Source: Candidatus Leptofilum proximum (GTDB lineage: Bacteria > Chloroflexota > Anaerolineae > Promineifilales > Promineifilaceae). Taken from it: a stretch of DNA of 64,000 bases. Shown here piece after piece: positions 1 through 7,628 of the stretch. Numbering within the stretch: position 1 is the stretch's first letter; each line of letters begins with the position of its first letter. The position numbers were made by a program, and so were the translations under genes. The DNA lies in contig JADJXK010000002.1 of the NCBI GenBank assembly GCA_016710325.1, positions 372,001 to 436,000 on the forward strand, in the 5' to 3' direction. The notes beneath the pieces are model-generated. The model ran no database searches and was not told where the DNA came from. It was given only the letters and a program-made list of their open reading frames with translations.

Positions 1-1
1 C

Positions 2-238
2 GGGGCCATTGTGACCGCCGAGGAGCATTTGCTGGATGGCGGTTTAGGTGCGGCCGTAGCCGTCTGCGTGGCCCAATACCACCCTGTGCCCATGCGTTTT
101 GTCGGCATCCGCAATCGCTACGCCGAGTCGGGTGACCCGGAGGCGCTGCTCGAAAAGTATGGCCTGACGCCACAAAACATCGCCCAGGCCGTGCGTGAGG
201 CCATCGACCATAAGGAAAACAACAACGGCGGCCGCTAG
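2..238 (+). CDS. Transketolase C-terminal domain, 5'-partial
   Basis: Only the last 78 codons are in the window. The reading frame is open from base 2, and the first in-frame start-like codon (GTG at 11) is internal. The residues GAIVTAEEH, then LLDGGLGAAVA, then RFVGIRNRYAESG and a C-terminal helix LLEKYGLTPQNIAQAVREAI match the C-terminal domain of transketolase or of the separate transketolase C-terminal subunit. That domain helps bind cofactor and substrate in the pentose phosphate pathway. The family call is firm, but full-length enzyme versus split subunit cannot be settled because the 5' part lies outside. Confidence 0.85.
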   Translation, partial: GAIVTAEEHLLDGGLGAAVAVCVAQYHPVPMRFVGIRNRYAESGDPEALLEKYGLTPQNIAQAVREAIDHKENNNGGR

Positions 239-261
239 ACGCAACAACTTCCTGTATTTAT

Positions 262-382
262 GGCTCTTTGGGAATTCAGGGGGTGTACAGCCCGTGAAGC
301 GTGAAACGTGAAACGTGACCAGAGGACCATCACGTTTCACGCTTCACGTTTCACGCCAAACCCCACGAAATCCTGAAGACCC
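262..382. repeat. Hairpin element, GGCTCTTTGGG ends with CGTGAAA heptamer arms
   Basis: The outer arms (GGCTCTTTGGGAATTC on the left, GAAATCCTGAAGACCC on the right) are imperfect inverted repeats. Inside, 293-318 is a tandem of the heptamer CGTGAAA with variants, and 330-355 is its reverse complement, so the element can fold into one long hairpin. Related elements lie at 26797-26917 and 49484-49595, and an interrupted one at 35835-36113. It fills the gap between the transketolase and MgtC genes. Confidence 0.8.
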
Positions 383-389
383 AACTGCA

Positions 390-830
390 TTACACTCTCT
401 CGGAGAGGATTTTTGCCCCGTGCAGGATGAGCAGCACGATGGCGGTAGCCCCTACCGCCAGAACAAACTGTTCTAAAGCTACCGCCACTCCCAATGCCGC
501 CGCCAGCAGAAGCGAAGCGGCCGTCGTGAGTCCTTCAATTTTGTTTTCACTACCCCGGTGCCGGATGATGGTGCCCGCCCCCAAAAAGGTAATCCCGGTA
601 ATCACCGCTTCGATAATACGGATGGGATCGGCATTGATCACCGATTGATCAATCCCCAGCTGCGTCACCATGACGCCGCCCAGGCCGGTGAGCATAGCGG
701 CTGAGCCAGCTACGAGCATGTGGGTACGCAGCCCGGCTGGCTTGTCGGCCGCTTCACGCTCAAAGCCAATTATCCCACCCAACACCATCGCCAGGACGAT
801 TTCGCCCAAAATTTGCAGCTGAATTATCAT
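390..830 (-). CDS. MgtC/SapB family membrane protein
   Basis: This 146-aa protein has four to five hydrophobic segments and the MgtC/SapB signature near its N terminus: GGIIGFERE at about 18-26, followed by KPAGLRTHMLV. Later come the small-residue helices GITFLGAGTII and GLTTAASLLLAAALG typical of the family. MgtC-like proteins are linked to magnesium limitation and to regulation of membrane energetics, but most bacterial members are uncharacterised. It is convergent with the transketolase gene. Length matches the short SapB-like form without the C-terminal ACT-like domain. Family call firm, physiological role open. Confidence 0.88.
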   Translation of the reverse strand: MIIQLQILGEIVLAMVLGGIIGFEREAADKPAGLRTHMLVAGSAAMLTGLGGVMVTQLGIDQSVINADPIRIIEAVITGITFLGAGTIIRHRGSENKIEGLTTAASLLLAAALGVAVALEQFVLAVGATAIVLLILHGAKILSERV

Positions 831-853
831 ATGTTAGACGGTTACTTAGGTGC

Positions 854-1603
854 TCAGCGGATTTCCCAGACAACCTGTACATTGGCCTGGATGGTCATGG
901 TACCGGCCTGAATGGGCACGCTGGACTCCGCCGCGGCCTGGTCAGCCAGCGCAAAGGGCAGCGGCCCACCCCCACTCACTTCGATGATGCTGTGTACCGG
1001 CCCCAGGTCGGCCCCCGCCAGCTGGGTAAGCTGTTCGGCTTTCTCCTGGGCGTTGTTGATGGCTGCTTCTCGTGCCTCAGCTTCCAGTTCCTCGCGGTTG
1101 CTGATCTGGAACTCAATGCCCTGGATATTGTTGCTGCCAGCGGTTACGGCCGTATCCAACAGCGCCCCCAGCATCTGCAAATCACTCACCATCACCCGCA
1201 CCATGTTGTTGGCCTGGTAGCCAACCAACTCACGCGATTGGCCGTTGGTACTCGTTTCATACACGGGCTGCAGGCGGAACCCTTCGGTGGTAATGTCGCT
1301 TTCTTCGATGCCTGCTTCGATGGTGGCGGAAATAACGGCCGTCATGCGCTCATTGTTTTCTTCCAGGGCGGCTTCGGCCGTATCGGCCTCCGTTTGCACA
1401 CCCAGGCGCACCACAGCCTGGTCCGGCTCGGCCTGCACCTGGCCGTGGCCCGACACTTCGATGGTGGCCAGGTCATCGGTTGTCTGGCCGGTTTGCGCCG
1501 CCACAGGCAGCGGCGGCTGCGTGATAATCGTTAACCCCACCCCCAGAAACAGGGAAAATGCAAGAAAAAATGTTGCAAGAATCCACAGTTTACCTTTCAT
1601 CAT
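854..1603 (-). CDS. SIMPL-domain (DUF541) secreted protein
   Basis: This 249-aa protein has an N-terminal hydrophobic signal (KLWILATFFLAFSLFLGVGL) followed by a SIMPL domain. The domain starts with IEVSGHGQVQAEPDQAVVRLGVQTEADTA-like sequence and ends with a beta strand of the type TIQANVQVVWEI. SIMPL proteins are periplasmic or surface proteins of poorly defined function; some are linked to oxidative stress. The ATG at 1603 is preceded by an AGGAG-like site (AAAAGGAGTACACTAA). It is 23 bp upstream of the mgtC-like gene on the same strand and may be cotranscribed with it. Confidence 0.88.
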   Translation of the reverse strand: MMKGKLWILATFFLAFSLFLGVGLTIITQPPLPVAAQTGQTTDDLATIEVSGHGQVQAEPDQAVVRLGVQTEADTAEAALEENNERMTAVISATIEAGIEESDITTEGFRLQPVYETSTNGQSRELVGYQANNMVRVMVSDLQMLGALLDTAVTAGSNNIQGIEFQISNREELEAEAREAAINNAQEKAEQLTQLAGADLGPVHSIIEVSGGGPLPFALADQAAAESSVPIQAGTMTIQANVQVVWEIR

Positions 1604-1811
1604 TTAGTGTACTCCTTTTATCCTTTTACCCTTTGTGAGTCTCTACCATAACACAGTTTTTGCCCGAGACTGCCTGGTCTATACCGCAAACATATCTATT
1701 TTTGTGCCTGGGCACATGGAATACGGCCGTAAAAAGAAGCGGTGGCAGGCAGCCCCGGCCGCCTGCTACCCACGCAAGGAAAAGACACAACACCATTTTG
1801 GGGCAGCGCGC

Positions 1812-2477
1812 TCACCGCACCCAGGCATGGCGGTCGCAGAGCCACTCTATCCAGGGAGCCAGCCCTTCCCCAGTCTGGCAAGACAGCTCAAAGATGGGTG
1901 CGGTACTGTTTAAGGCCCTTACCGATTTACTGAAGGCCGTTTTGTCAAAATTGACCCAGGGCAGCAGGTCGATTTTGTTCAGCACAACCACATCACTGAC
2001 GGCAAAAAGCTGGGGGTATTTGATTGGTTTGTCGTGACCTTCGGGCACGCTGAGCAGGCACACGCGCATATGTTCGCCCAGGAACCAGTGCGTGGGGCAG
2101 ACCAGGTTACCCACGTTTTCAATAAACAGCATGTCCAGCCCGTTCAACTGAAATTCGTCCAGCGCTTTGTGCACCATGCTGGCTTCCAGGTGGCAGCCGC
2201 CGCCGGTGTTGATTTGCAGCGCATCACTCGCCCCGGCGCGCAGCACCGTTTGTGTGTCCACGTTACCGGCAATGTCGCCTTCAATCACGCCCACGTTGGC
2301 CTGCCCACGCAGCGCCTCAATCGTTTTGACGATGAGGCTCGTTTTGCCCGAACCGGGTGAGGCCATGAGATTGACAGCCAGGATGCCAACGGCCGTTAAC
2401 CTTTCATGGTTGCGCGCGGCAATTTGATCATTGCCAGCCAGAATACTCTTGACAACTTTCACCTCTTGTACGGTCAT
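1812..2477 (-). CDS. hypB: Hydrogenase nickel incorporation GTPase HypB
   Basis: This 221-aa G3E GTPase has a P-loop with GSGKT at residues 42-46, Walker B-like GVIEGDIAGN, the metal-site segment GGGCHLEASM, GNLVCPTHW, and a guanine-specificity motif NKID. HypB uses GTP to drive Ni2+ delivery, with HypA, to the hydrogenase large subunit. It lacks the N-terminal CXXCGC site and a His-rich nickel-storage stretch, so it is a minimal HypB. It is the last gene of the hydrogenase operon; its start overlaps the end of hypA by 50 bp, implying translational coupling. The 334 bp downstream to 1603 include the short gap to the SIMPL gene, with no clear terminator. Confidence 0.95.
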   Translation of the reverse strand: MTVQEVKVVKSILAGNDQIAARNHERLTAVGILAVNLMASPGSGKTSLIVKTIEALRGQANVGVIEGDIAGNVDTQTVLRAGASDALQINTGGGCHLEASMVHKALDEFQLNGLDMLFIENVGNLVCPTHWFLGEHMRVCLLSVPEGHDKPIKYPQLFAVSDVVVLNKIDLLPWVNFDKTAFSKSVRALNSTAPIFELSCQTGEGLAPWIEWLCDRHAWVR

Positions 2478-2823
2478 GTTCTTTTCTCTCTATCTCAATA
2501 CTGTCGATATAAAATTCGCTGCCCGCCTCGGTGAGAACGCCCACCTGGGTGCAGTTGGGGCAGGCAAAATCGCTGCCGGGGGTGTATTTTTGGTCGCAGC
2601 AAGCGCAGTAAAACTTGGTGGCCACGCGCGTCATGTTGAGCCGGGCGCCTTCAGCCAGCGTGCCGGGTGTCATCATGTCGAAGTAATACAGCAGGGAATC
2701 ATCTACAATGCTGGAGCGGTCGCCCACTACCACGTTGATAGCCAGCACACGCGGCGCACCTAACTCATGGGCTTTGGCCTCCACGGCTTCCAGCAGGTAG
2801 GTCATGATGCCAAACTCGTGCAT
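2428..2823 (-). CDS. hypA: Hydrogenase maturation protein HypA
   Basis: The start is placed at ATG 2823 because the protein must begin MHEFG: the N-terminal amine and His2 form the nickel site of HypA. The frame is open 13 codons further upstream, but that extension overlaps the protease gene. The zinc site is visible as CACC and CPNC pairs about 20 residues apart (FYCACCDQKY, then FACPNC). At 131 aa it is slightly longer than the usual 113-118, with a charged tail running into hypB. HypA hands Ni2+ to the large subunit together with HypB. Confidence 0.94.
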   Translation of the reverse strand: MHEFGIMTYLLEAVEAKAHELGAPRVLAINVVVGDRSSIVDDSLLYYFDMMTPGTLAEGARLNMTRVATKFYCACCDQKYTPGSDFACPNCTQVGVLTEAGSEFYIDSIEIERKEHDRTRGESCQEYSGWQ

Positions 2824-2845
2824 GGTTTTTCCTGGGCAACGGCCG

Positions 2846-3382
2846 TTACGCCGCGGCCACACATTCCTCGCGAATCCGGTTAATCAGTTCCGTCACCATG
2901 TTAATGGCTTCGGGTACGGCCGTTTGCACCGGTTCACTCAGGCCCATACGGCCGTCCACCGATTCCAGCGTTGCCGGTTCGCAGCCGACGAGGTAAAGGC
3001 GAGACGGCCGTCCGCCAAACGACTTCACCAGCTGCAGCGCCGTCATCGGGTTCATACTGTGGCTGTCCACCACCAGTCCGGCAAACTGATCCAGGTCGTC
3101 CAGGTCCGGCTCGATGAGGTAAAGCGTGCCCGGCGCACCGCCCTGCGCTGTGGCGTCCACCAGGATGGTGGCATCGTAGTCGTCCAGCATGGCGTAAGCC
3201 AGGTCGTAGCTGCGGATGCCAAAGTCGGTCACCTGCACCCCGGCGGGCAGATCGCCCGACGCCAACTCTCTGGCTACGGTCACGCCAAAAATATCGTCGC
3301 CGTGAAAGATGTTGCCAATCCCGGCCACCAAAATACGTGGGTCAGCTGCCGCTGATTGTGGATAAAATGTATTCACGGTCAC
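2846..3382 (-). CDS. [NiFe]-hydrogenase maturation protease (HyaD/HycI family)
   Basis: This 178-aa endopeptidase has the family signature GIGNIFHGDDIFG at about 21-33, followed by VQVTDFGIRSYDLAYAM and ILVDATAQGG. The Asp residues in GDD and VDA are the nickel-sensing ligands in HycI/HybD. It cleaves the large-subunit C-terminal tail once NiFe(CN)2CO is in place; its expected substrate here is the tail after DPCLPCGVH in the 7629-9425 gene. It starts with GTG at 3382, overlapping the stop of the upstream 38-aa gene as GTGA, so the two are likely coupled. Confidence 0.93.
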   Translation of the reverse strand: MTVNTFYPQSAAADPRILVAGIGNIFHGDDIFGVTVARELASGDLPAGVQVTDFGIRSYDLAYAMLDDYDATILVDATAQGGAPGTLYLIEPDLDDLDQFAGLVVDSHSMNPMTALQLVKSFGGRPSRLYLVGCEPATLESVDGRMGLSEPVQTAVPEAINMVTELINRIREECVAAA

Positions 3383-3495
3383 ATCGATTTCATCTTCAAA
3401 TACCGTTTGATTTCCGGAATCGACGAGATGAAAAGTAACAGGACCCCAACCAGGAAAACGCCCCCGATAATAAGCAGCAGTGTTTCAGCTTTCAT
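3379..3495 (-). CDS. 38-aa single-TM peptide in hydrogenase operon
   Basis: Read by hand from the minus strand. An ATG at 3495 opens a 38-codon frame beginning MKAETLLLIIGGVFLVGV, with one hydrophobic helix (about 5-24), then IPEIKRYLKMKSM and TGA at 3379-3381. A GGAG site lies 6 bases upstream of the ATG. The stop overlaps the protease start (ATGTGACC), strong support for real translation. Small one-helix proteins of about this size sit at this place in actinobacterial group 1h hydrogenase clusters (DUF6893-like, from memory). It might anchor the otherwise soluble hydrogenase or a partner to the membrane; that is inference. Confidence 0.7.
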   Translation of the reverse strand: MKAETLLLIIGGVFLVGVLLLFISSIPEIKRYLKMKSM

Positions 3496-3506
3496 TTGTT
3501 TCTCCT

Positions 3507-4841
3507 TTATTCCAATCGTTGCGTTTCCAGCGGTTCCACCTCTTCAGGCGCAAAGAAAAAGCGGTGGCCGGGCTGGTGCAGCAGCCCCAAGTCACGGCCC
3601 GGATCATCTTCCAGGGTAACGGTGAGATGCACCTTATCGTCGTAATCTTGCTCAATGGTTTCGATGAAAGCCACTTTGCCAGCGAGCACAATGTCCATCA
3701 CGTCCCCGCCGGGACGCGGGCGCAGGCGCACCTTGCTGCCCGGGCCAATCTCCACGTTGTTGACCAGCACGCTGGTGGGCGCTGGCTTCTCCAGTTCCTC
3801 ATACCAGGTGGGAATGTCGAGCGGCTCGTTGGAACGGCCGTTTAACATACGAAACTCGCGCATGGTGCCGTGCAGCTGCATAAAATCATCGGCCGTCAAT
3901 GCCTCGGTGCGCGCCAAAATTTCCCGCACCCTGGGGTCGGTGGCCCGGATTTCCGCCTTTTCTTCGTCCGTCAGGCTGAGGATGTTCAGCACCAGCAGCT
4001 GGTCAATTTCGCTGCCGTCAAACAGGTCGCCCGGGCTTTCCGGGGCAATCTGCGGGTAGTCGGCCAGGATGATGGGGGATGACAGGATGGTATGCGTGTC
4101 GCCCGGCTCTCCGGCCAGCACCGGCCACGTCTTGATGTTGTCACACGCTTCGGCCAACGGGCGCACCTCGGGCGGGGGGTCAGTTAAGGAAACAAACGCG
4201 CCGTCGGTAACGGTGAGGATAGTGTGGGTGGAAACCAGCGTCTGCTTGAGCGTTTGCAGGCGGCTTTGCCCCTGCCAGGGAGTGTGGTTGGTGATGGTAA
4301 CCGCCAGGCGAAACACGTCGCCTGGCAACGGCGTGGCGCGAATCTTGACCCAGGCGTCCAGGGCACACCAGCTGCGCAGCAGAGCGCCAGCCTGGTGGCC
4401 ATCTGCCGCCAGGAGTGGTTCCATCGTGCTGCCCGCCGGGATGTGAATGGGGATTTGCACGGCCGTTCCCAGGTCTGCCAACGGCAAATCCACAATCACA
4501 ATCTCCCGCTCAGTGGCCTCCTCCCAGGTGAAAAACCGCTCGTCGCCCACCTGGAGCTCGTCCACAAATTCCAACAGGCCGCTGGCGTGCTGCCGCCCCA
4601 CCTGCCGGTCTACCACGTGGAGGAAGCGAATTTTGACGGTGGTAACGGCCGTTCCCCCCAACACCAGGCACTCTGTCCGCATCAGCCAGGGATCGTTGCT
4701 GTCCACCGTTTCACTGTACGCCCGCGGATACACACCGCCAAACGTCCAGCGCTGCTGGTTCTTAACCGCCGACCGCCGGTAAGGCCAGAGCAGATAACCC
4801 TCGTACAAAACGGCCGCAGCGATTTTTTCGACACTTTCCAT
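3507..4841 (-). CDS. Conserved hydrogenase-operon protein, 444 aa
   Basis: This is a soluble 444-residue protein with no motif I can tie to a reaction. It begins MESVEKIAAAVLYEGYLLWP, then YRRSAVKNQQRWTFGGVYP. An N-terminal section like this (YEGYLL-PYR-KNQ-RW-FG) is, from memory, typical of the large hypothetical protein in group 1h hydrogenase clusters of Actinobacteria. The last third is rich in beta strands and ends near the RBS of the 38-aa gene. The heptamer hairpin at 4851-4943 sits just upstream of its start. Conserved position suggests a role in assembly or electron transfer of this hydrogenase class; no more can be said. Confidence 0.75.
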   Translation of the reverse strand: MESVEKIAAAVLYEGYLLWPYRRSAVKNQQRWTFGGVYPRAYSETVDSNDPWLMRTECLVLGGTAVTTVKIRFLHVVDRQVGRQHASGLLEFVDELQVGDERFFTWEEATEREIVIVDLPLADLGTAVQIPIHIPAGSTMEPLLAADGHQAGALLRSWCALDAWVKIRATPLPGDVFRLAVTITNHTPWQGQSRLQTLKQTLVSTHTILTVTDGAFVSLTDPPPEVRPLAEACDNIKTWPVLAGEPGDTHTILSSPIILADYPQIAPESPGDLFDGSEIDQLLVLNILSLTDEEKAEIRATDPRVREILARTEALTADDFMQLHGTMREFRMLNGRSNEPLDIPTWYEELEKPAPTSVLVNNVEIGPGSKVRLRPRPGGDVMDIVLAGKVAFIETIEQDYDDKVHLTVTLEDDPGRDLGLLHQPGHRFFFAPEEVEPLETQRLE

Positions 4842-4850
4842 GTTTCCTCC

Positions 4851-4943
4851 GTTATCGGTAATCCGTAATCCGTTATCAGTAATCGGTAATCGGTCAGAGT
4901 AAACCGTTTACCGTTCACCGATTACCGCTCACCGTTCACCGAC
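4851..4943. repeat. Heptamer hairpin array H1 (CGGTAAT/CGGTGAA)
   Basis: The left arm is GTTATCGGTAATCCG-type units; the right arm is the complementary TTACCG/TTCACCG units meeting around 4905. It lies between the DUF6084 gene and the 444-aa gene. The last codons of DUF6084 (VGER-stop) are read from the right arm. One of six such arrays inside this operon. Confidence 0.85.
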
Positions 4944-5570
4944 AACCGCCCCATCCAGCAGTTCCGCCAGCGCGGCTTCCCAGGTGGGTAGGCTGCGCGC
5001 GGCTTTGTACTGAAACAGCCGGTTGAACACATCCTGGCGCAGGCGCAGCCAGGCGCTGTCTGGGAAGTAGTGGGCCATCATCTCCTGCCACAGCGCCACC
5101 GGCAGACGGAACGCCGCCTCCTTGTCCCAGGGAATTTGCTCCGCCTGCAAGCCCATCGGCCCGGCGTAAAATAGGGTTCCGCTGAACAGGAACTCCAGCG
5201 GAATCACGCCGTCGTCCAAAGCGTGAAAATATTTGGCGCTGACCACGTCAAAGTCGTAGGTGCAGGGGATATCGACGTCGAGGGTGGTACGGCCGTTAAA
5301 AGCGGGCACCAGCACCACCGTCTGCGTCCAAAACAGATTCTTCAACGTCTTGCCCCACCGCTCCGGCGTGCCAAACAGCTCCAGCAGCTGCGCCTGCTCC
5401 TGCCCGTTATAGTGGCGCTGCGTGGTCACAATCTGCACCTGCACCTTGAGCATGACGGAGTGTATTTTCTCCGGCGTGTGATTCTGGATGGTTAGCTTGA
5501 ACTGAAGCGTGGGGGCGGCGGCATACGGCCGTACCGCCGCCTGCTCCACACAAAAATCTAAATCAGGCAC
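4929..5570 (-). CDS. DUF6084 family hydrogenase-cluster protein
   Basis: A 213-aa soluble protein matching, from memory, the DUF6084 pattern seen in group 1h hydrogenase clusters. The N-terminal half is a beta-sandwich-like domain (LQFKLTIQNHTPEKIHSVML, then VQIVTTQRHY). It is followed by LFGTPERWGKTLKNLFWTQT, a PCTYDFDV strand, PLEFLFSGTLFY and IPWDKEAAFRLPVALW. Function unknown; it probably works with DUF5947 and the 444-aa protein as an accessory set specific to this enzyme class (inference). The final residues VGER and the stop are read from heptamer array H1, so the native C terminus may have been replaced. Confidence 0.82.
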   Translation of the reverse strand: MPDLDFCVEQAAVRPYAAAPTLQFKLTIQNHTPEKIHSVMLKVQVQIVTTQRHYNGQEQAQLLELFGTPERWGKTLKNLFWTQTVVLVPAFNGRTTLDVDIPCTYDFDVVSAKYFHALDDGVIPLEFLFSGTLFYAGPMGLQAEQIPWDKEAAFRLPVALWQEMMAHYFPDSAWLRLRQDVFNRLFQYKAARSLPTWEAALAELLDGAVVGER

Positions 5571-5585
5571 AGGGCACTCCTCTCT

Positions 5586-5813
5586 TTAAGCTGGTGATAA
5601 ATTTGGCATGTCGTCGCTGATGGGATTGCGCTTCTCGGCATTGATCCCCGTAGAGCGCCGCGCCGTACCGGTGGCCTGCAGGCCGCTCTTGTGAATCCCC
5701 GGCTGGTCCTTTTCCGGGTTATTGCCTTCCTTCACGCCCGACGTATGCGCCGGGGTGTCCGGCTTCACATCTGCATCCCCAACACGTACATTGGCAATTA
5801 CTTTTTTGGCCAT
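5586..5813 (-). CDS. 75-aa hydrogenase-cluster protein
   Basis: A small polar protein, MAKKVIANVRVGDADVKPDT through AHTSGVKEGN to RSTGINAEKRNPISDDMPNL. It has no membrane segment or cysteine and looks intrinsically disordered. A similar short Pro/Gly-rich protein with an RSTGI-like motif lies at this place in other group 1h loci (from memory). The ATG at 5813 follows GGAGGTAAAAA, a strong RBS. The gap on its 5' side holds the REP-like hairpin 5827-5878. Function unknown, possibly a binding tag or assembly factor. Confidence 0.7.
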   Translation of the reverse strand: MAKKVIANVRVGDADVKPDTPAHTSGVKEGNNPEKDQPGIHKSGLQATGTARRSTGINAEKRNPISDDMPNLSPA

Positions 5814-5826
5814 TTTTTACCTCCAA

Positions 5827-5878
5827 AACAACCCCCACCCTGACCCTCCCCCTGTGAGGGAGAGGGTTGGGGTGAGGG
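5827..5878. repeat. REP-like C-rich hairpin
   Basis: CCCCCACCCTGACCCTCCCC faces GGGAGAGGGTTGGGGTGAGG across a short spacer. This type of intergenic palindrome is common in several bacterial phyla. It lies between DUF5947 and the 75-aa gene inside the operon. Confidence 0.7.
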
Positions 5879-5885
5879 CGGATAA

Positions 5886-6527
5886 CTACACTTCCACAAT
5901 CTCCGCCTGCGCCGCCAGCTGCGCAAAAAAGGCATCAATCGCCTGCCACACTTCCGGCCCACCGCTGAAGCCGCGCCACTGCTGGCGCAGCAGGCCTACC
6001 AGCCGGTAACAGTCGTCAATCGGCACCAGGAAGGTGTGCCGGGCGCCTCTGGCCCGGTTAATGAGCAGTGCCTCCACATCTTGCTCCATATCTTGCAGCA
6101 GCGGATTGTTGGCCACGATCTCCGCCCAGGTTTGCAGCTTCAGCAGCGACTCGGTTGGTCCCATCGGGCTGGGGTAGTAAGCCATCACCCGGGCGGCAGG
6201 CGTGCTGAAAAAAAAGAAGACCATGTCTACCGGCAGGCGCAGGCTGGCCCACTGCACGTCATCCAGCTTAAACTCTGGTAAGCTCAAGCGGCGCTCGCCG
6301 ATGCGGCGATATTTGCCCAGGCTGGCTTCCTGCCTGTCAAACAAAATGGAGCACGCCCGGCAGGCGCACAAAATATCACGCGATTCCACTTCCAGCAGGT
6401 GGACGTGCTGCGGTGGAATCAGCTCACTGCAAAACTCGCAGCGTTCCTCGTCGGGCACGGCCGTTTCACGTGCCGTCCGGGCAAAACGCTGCAAAATCGA
6501 ACCGGCTGATCCAATGGCATTACCCAC
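5886..6527 (-). CDS. DUF5947 family hydrogenase-cluster protein
   Basis: A 213-aa protein with an N-terminal metal-site-like segment: CEFC near residue 28, HVHLLEVESRDILCACRAC near 40-58, then LFD. A larger domain follows (MVFFFFSTPAARVMAYYPSP, MGPTESLL, DVEALLINR, FLVPIDDCYRLVGLLR, GFSGGPEVW). This is the DUF5947 pattern of group 1h hydrogenase loci. Two CXXC-type pairs suggest a Zn ribbon or an iron-sulfur site; a role in cofactor or electron handling is inference. It overlaps the end of the NifU-like gene by 8 bp. Confidence 0.85.
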   Translation of the reverse strand: MGNAIGSAGSILQRFARTARETAVPDEERCEFCSELIPPQHVHLLEVESRDILCACRACSILFDRQEASLGKYRRIGERRLSLPEFKLDDVQWASLRLPVDMVFFFFSTPAARVMAYYPSPMGPTESLLKLQTWAEIVANNPLLQDMEQDVEALLINRARGARHTFLVPIDDCYRLVGLLRQQWRGFSGGPEVWQAIDAFFAQLAAQAEIVEV

Positions 6528-7053
6528 CCAGCTTCACTCCTTCCAACAGCGACTCGACGGAGATAAAGCCGTTGGCTGCGGCCGTATCCACCGTCTCAAT
6601 CGCCAACACGTCCGGCGCCGCTTCGTAGATGGCCTGCTCGACGGCGGCTTTCAGCGCTGGGGTCGATTGGCCGCAGCCGCTGCCCAGCAGCTTCAGGTGC
6701 ACCGTGCCGTTTTCAATGCCCAGCAGCGCCACGCTGCCGCCGTGGGATTGGAGATACGGCCGTACCGCCACCAGTGCCTGCTCCACCCGCGTCTGCAAAT
6801 CCGTGGGGTGCAGATCGTGCAGCAGCAGCAAGTGACCTACCAGCTCATCGTCGGCAAAAGTTTGCAGCAGCGCCTCGCCGCCCACGCCGTGACTCATGTT
6901 GAGAATGCGGGCCAGCGCTTCGCCATACAATTCTAAGAGTGACTGCACGGCGGAAACGGCCGTGTTCCGCGCCTTGGGATCACGCAGCGCCTCGATCTCT
7001 TTCAGCAGCATCTCGGCTTTTGTCACCCGCTCATACACATCGTGATCGTTCAA
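6520..7053 (-). CDS. NifU C-terminal-like domain protein lacking CXXC
   Basis: The start is TTG 7053: AAGGAG lies 8 bases upstream, and the TTG overlaps the TGA of the upstream membrane-protein gene. The N-terminal half is helical (VTKAEMLLKEIEALRD...). The C-terminal half has the NifU-like fold pattern: VRPYLQSHGGSVALLGIENG, VHLKLLGSG, LKAAVEQAIYEAAPDV. In NifU-type scaffolds the loop after this beta strand carries CXXC; here it reads LLGSGCGQSTPALK with a single Cys and is two residues shorter. Cluster assembly on a CXXC site is therefore unlikely. A NifU-like gene is regular in this cluster type. Confidence 0.85.
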   Translation of the reverse strand: MNDHDVYERVTKAEMLLKEIEALRDPKARNTAVSAVQSLLELYGEALARILNMSHGVGGEALLQTFADDELVGHLLLLHDLHPTDLQTRVEQALVAVRPYLQSHGGSVALLGIENGTVHLKLLGSGCGQSTPALKAAVEQAIYEAAPDVLAIETVDTAAANGFISVESLLEGVKLGG

Positions 7054-7571
7054 ACCATTGTCTCCTTTGGCGGCAGCCGATTGTCTACCGGAACCATTTG
7101 CGACGGTTGCCCACCGCCCGCCAGCTGGGCCAAACCCTGGCCCAGAGCCGCACCCCACACCACGTGCGCCCCAATCGTCGCCGCGCGCCGACCAGGGTGG
7201 TCATGCAGCTGGTGCGGGAAGAGATTGAGCGCTGGCAAAATGCCCAGGTAGTTAGCGGCCCAAAAGAAAATGCCAAACCCCATGCCGTGCACCACTGCTG
7301 GCAAAGACACCAGCCGGGGCAGCAAGGCATACAGCATGCCAGCCATGCCGCCATAGCCAAAATGAGCCGCCAGGGTGACGCTTTTGCGTTCCTCTTCGCC
7401 CAACAGCTTGTGCCAGAAGCCTGTTTTGTCACTGGCACGCATCGTAATCTCATACGGTGGCATCGAGCGTTCATCGTCGCTCACCAGCAGGTAGTGCATC
7501 ACGAGCATGAACATCGTCATCGGCACCGTCGCCAGCGTGCCCGCGATGAACCCCGCAACAAGTCGTTTCAT
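7050..7571 (-). CDS. Four-TM membrane protein of hydrogenase operon
   Basis: A 173-aa integral membrane protein. Hydrophobic segments lie at about 5-27 (FIAGTLATVPMTMFMLVMHY), 70-90, 92-114 (HGMGFGIFFWAANYLGIL) and 132-150. It recalls the DUF1440/YagU type, though weakly. Its position directly after the large subunit, and the coupled TTGA overlap with the NifU-like gene, suggest service to the hydrogenase, perhaps membrane attachment or quinone contact (inference). Confidence 0.7.
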   Translation of the reverse strand: MKRLVAGFIAGTLATVPMTMFMLVMHYLLVSDDERSMPPYEITMRASDKTGFWHKLLGEEERKSVTLAAHFGYGGMAGMLYALLPRLVSLPAVVHGMGFGIFFWAANYLGILPALNLFPHQLHDHPGRRAATIGAHVVWGAALGQGLAQLAGGGQPSQMVPVDNRLPPKETMV

Positions 7572-7628
7572 ATCACTCCCCTTGTTACAAAAAACTCCGC
7601 GCCCACCGCGCCTCCGCGGTTAAAACCT

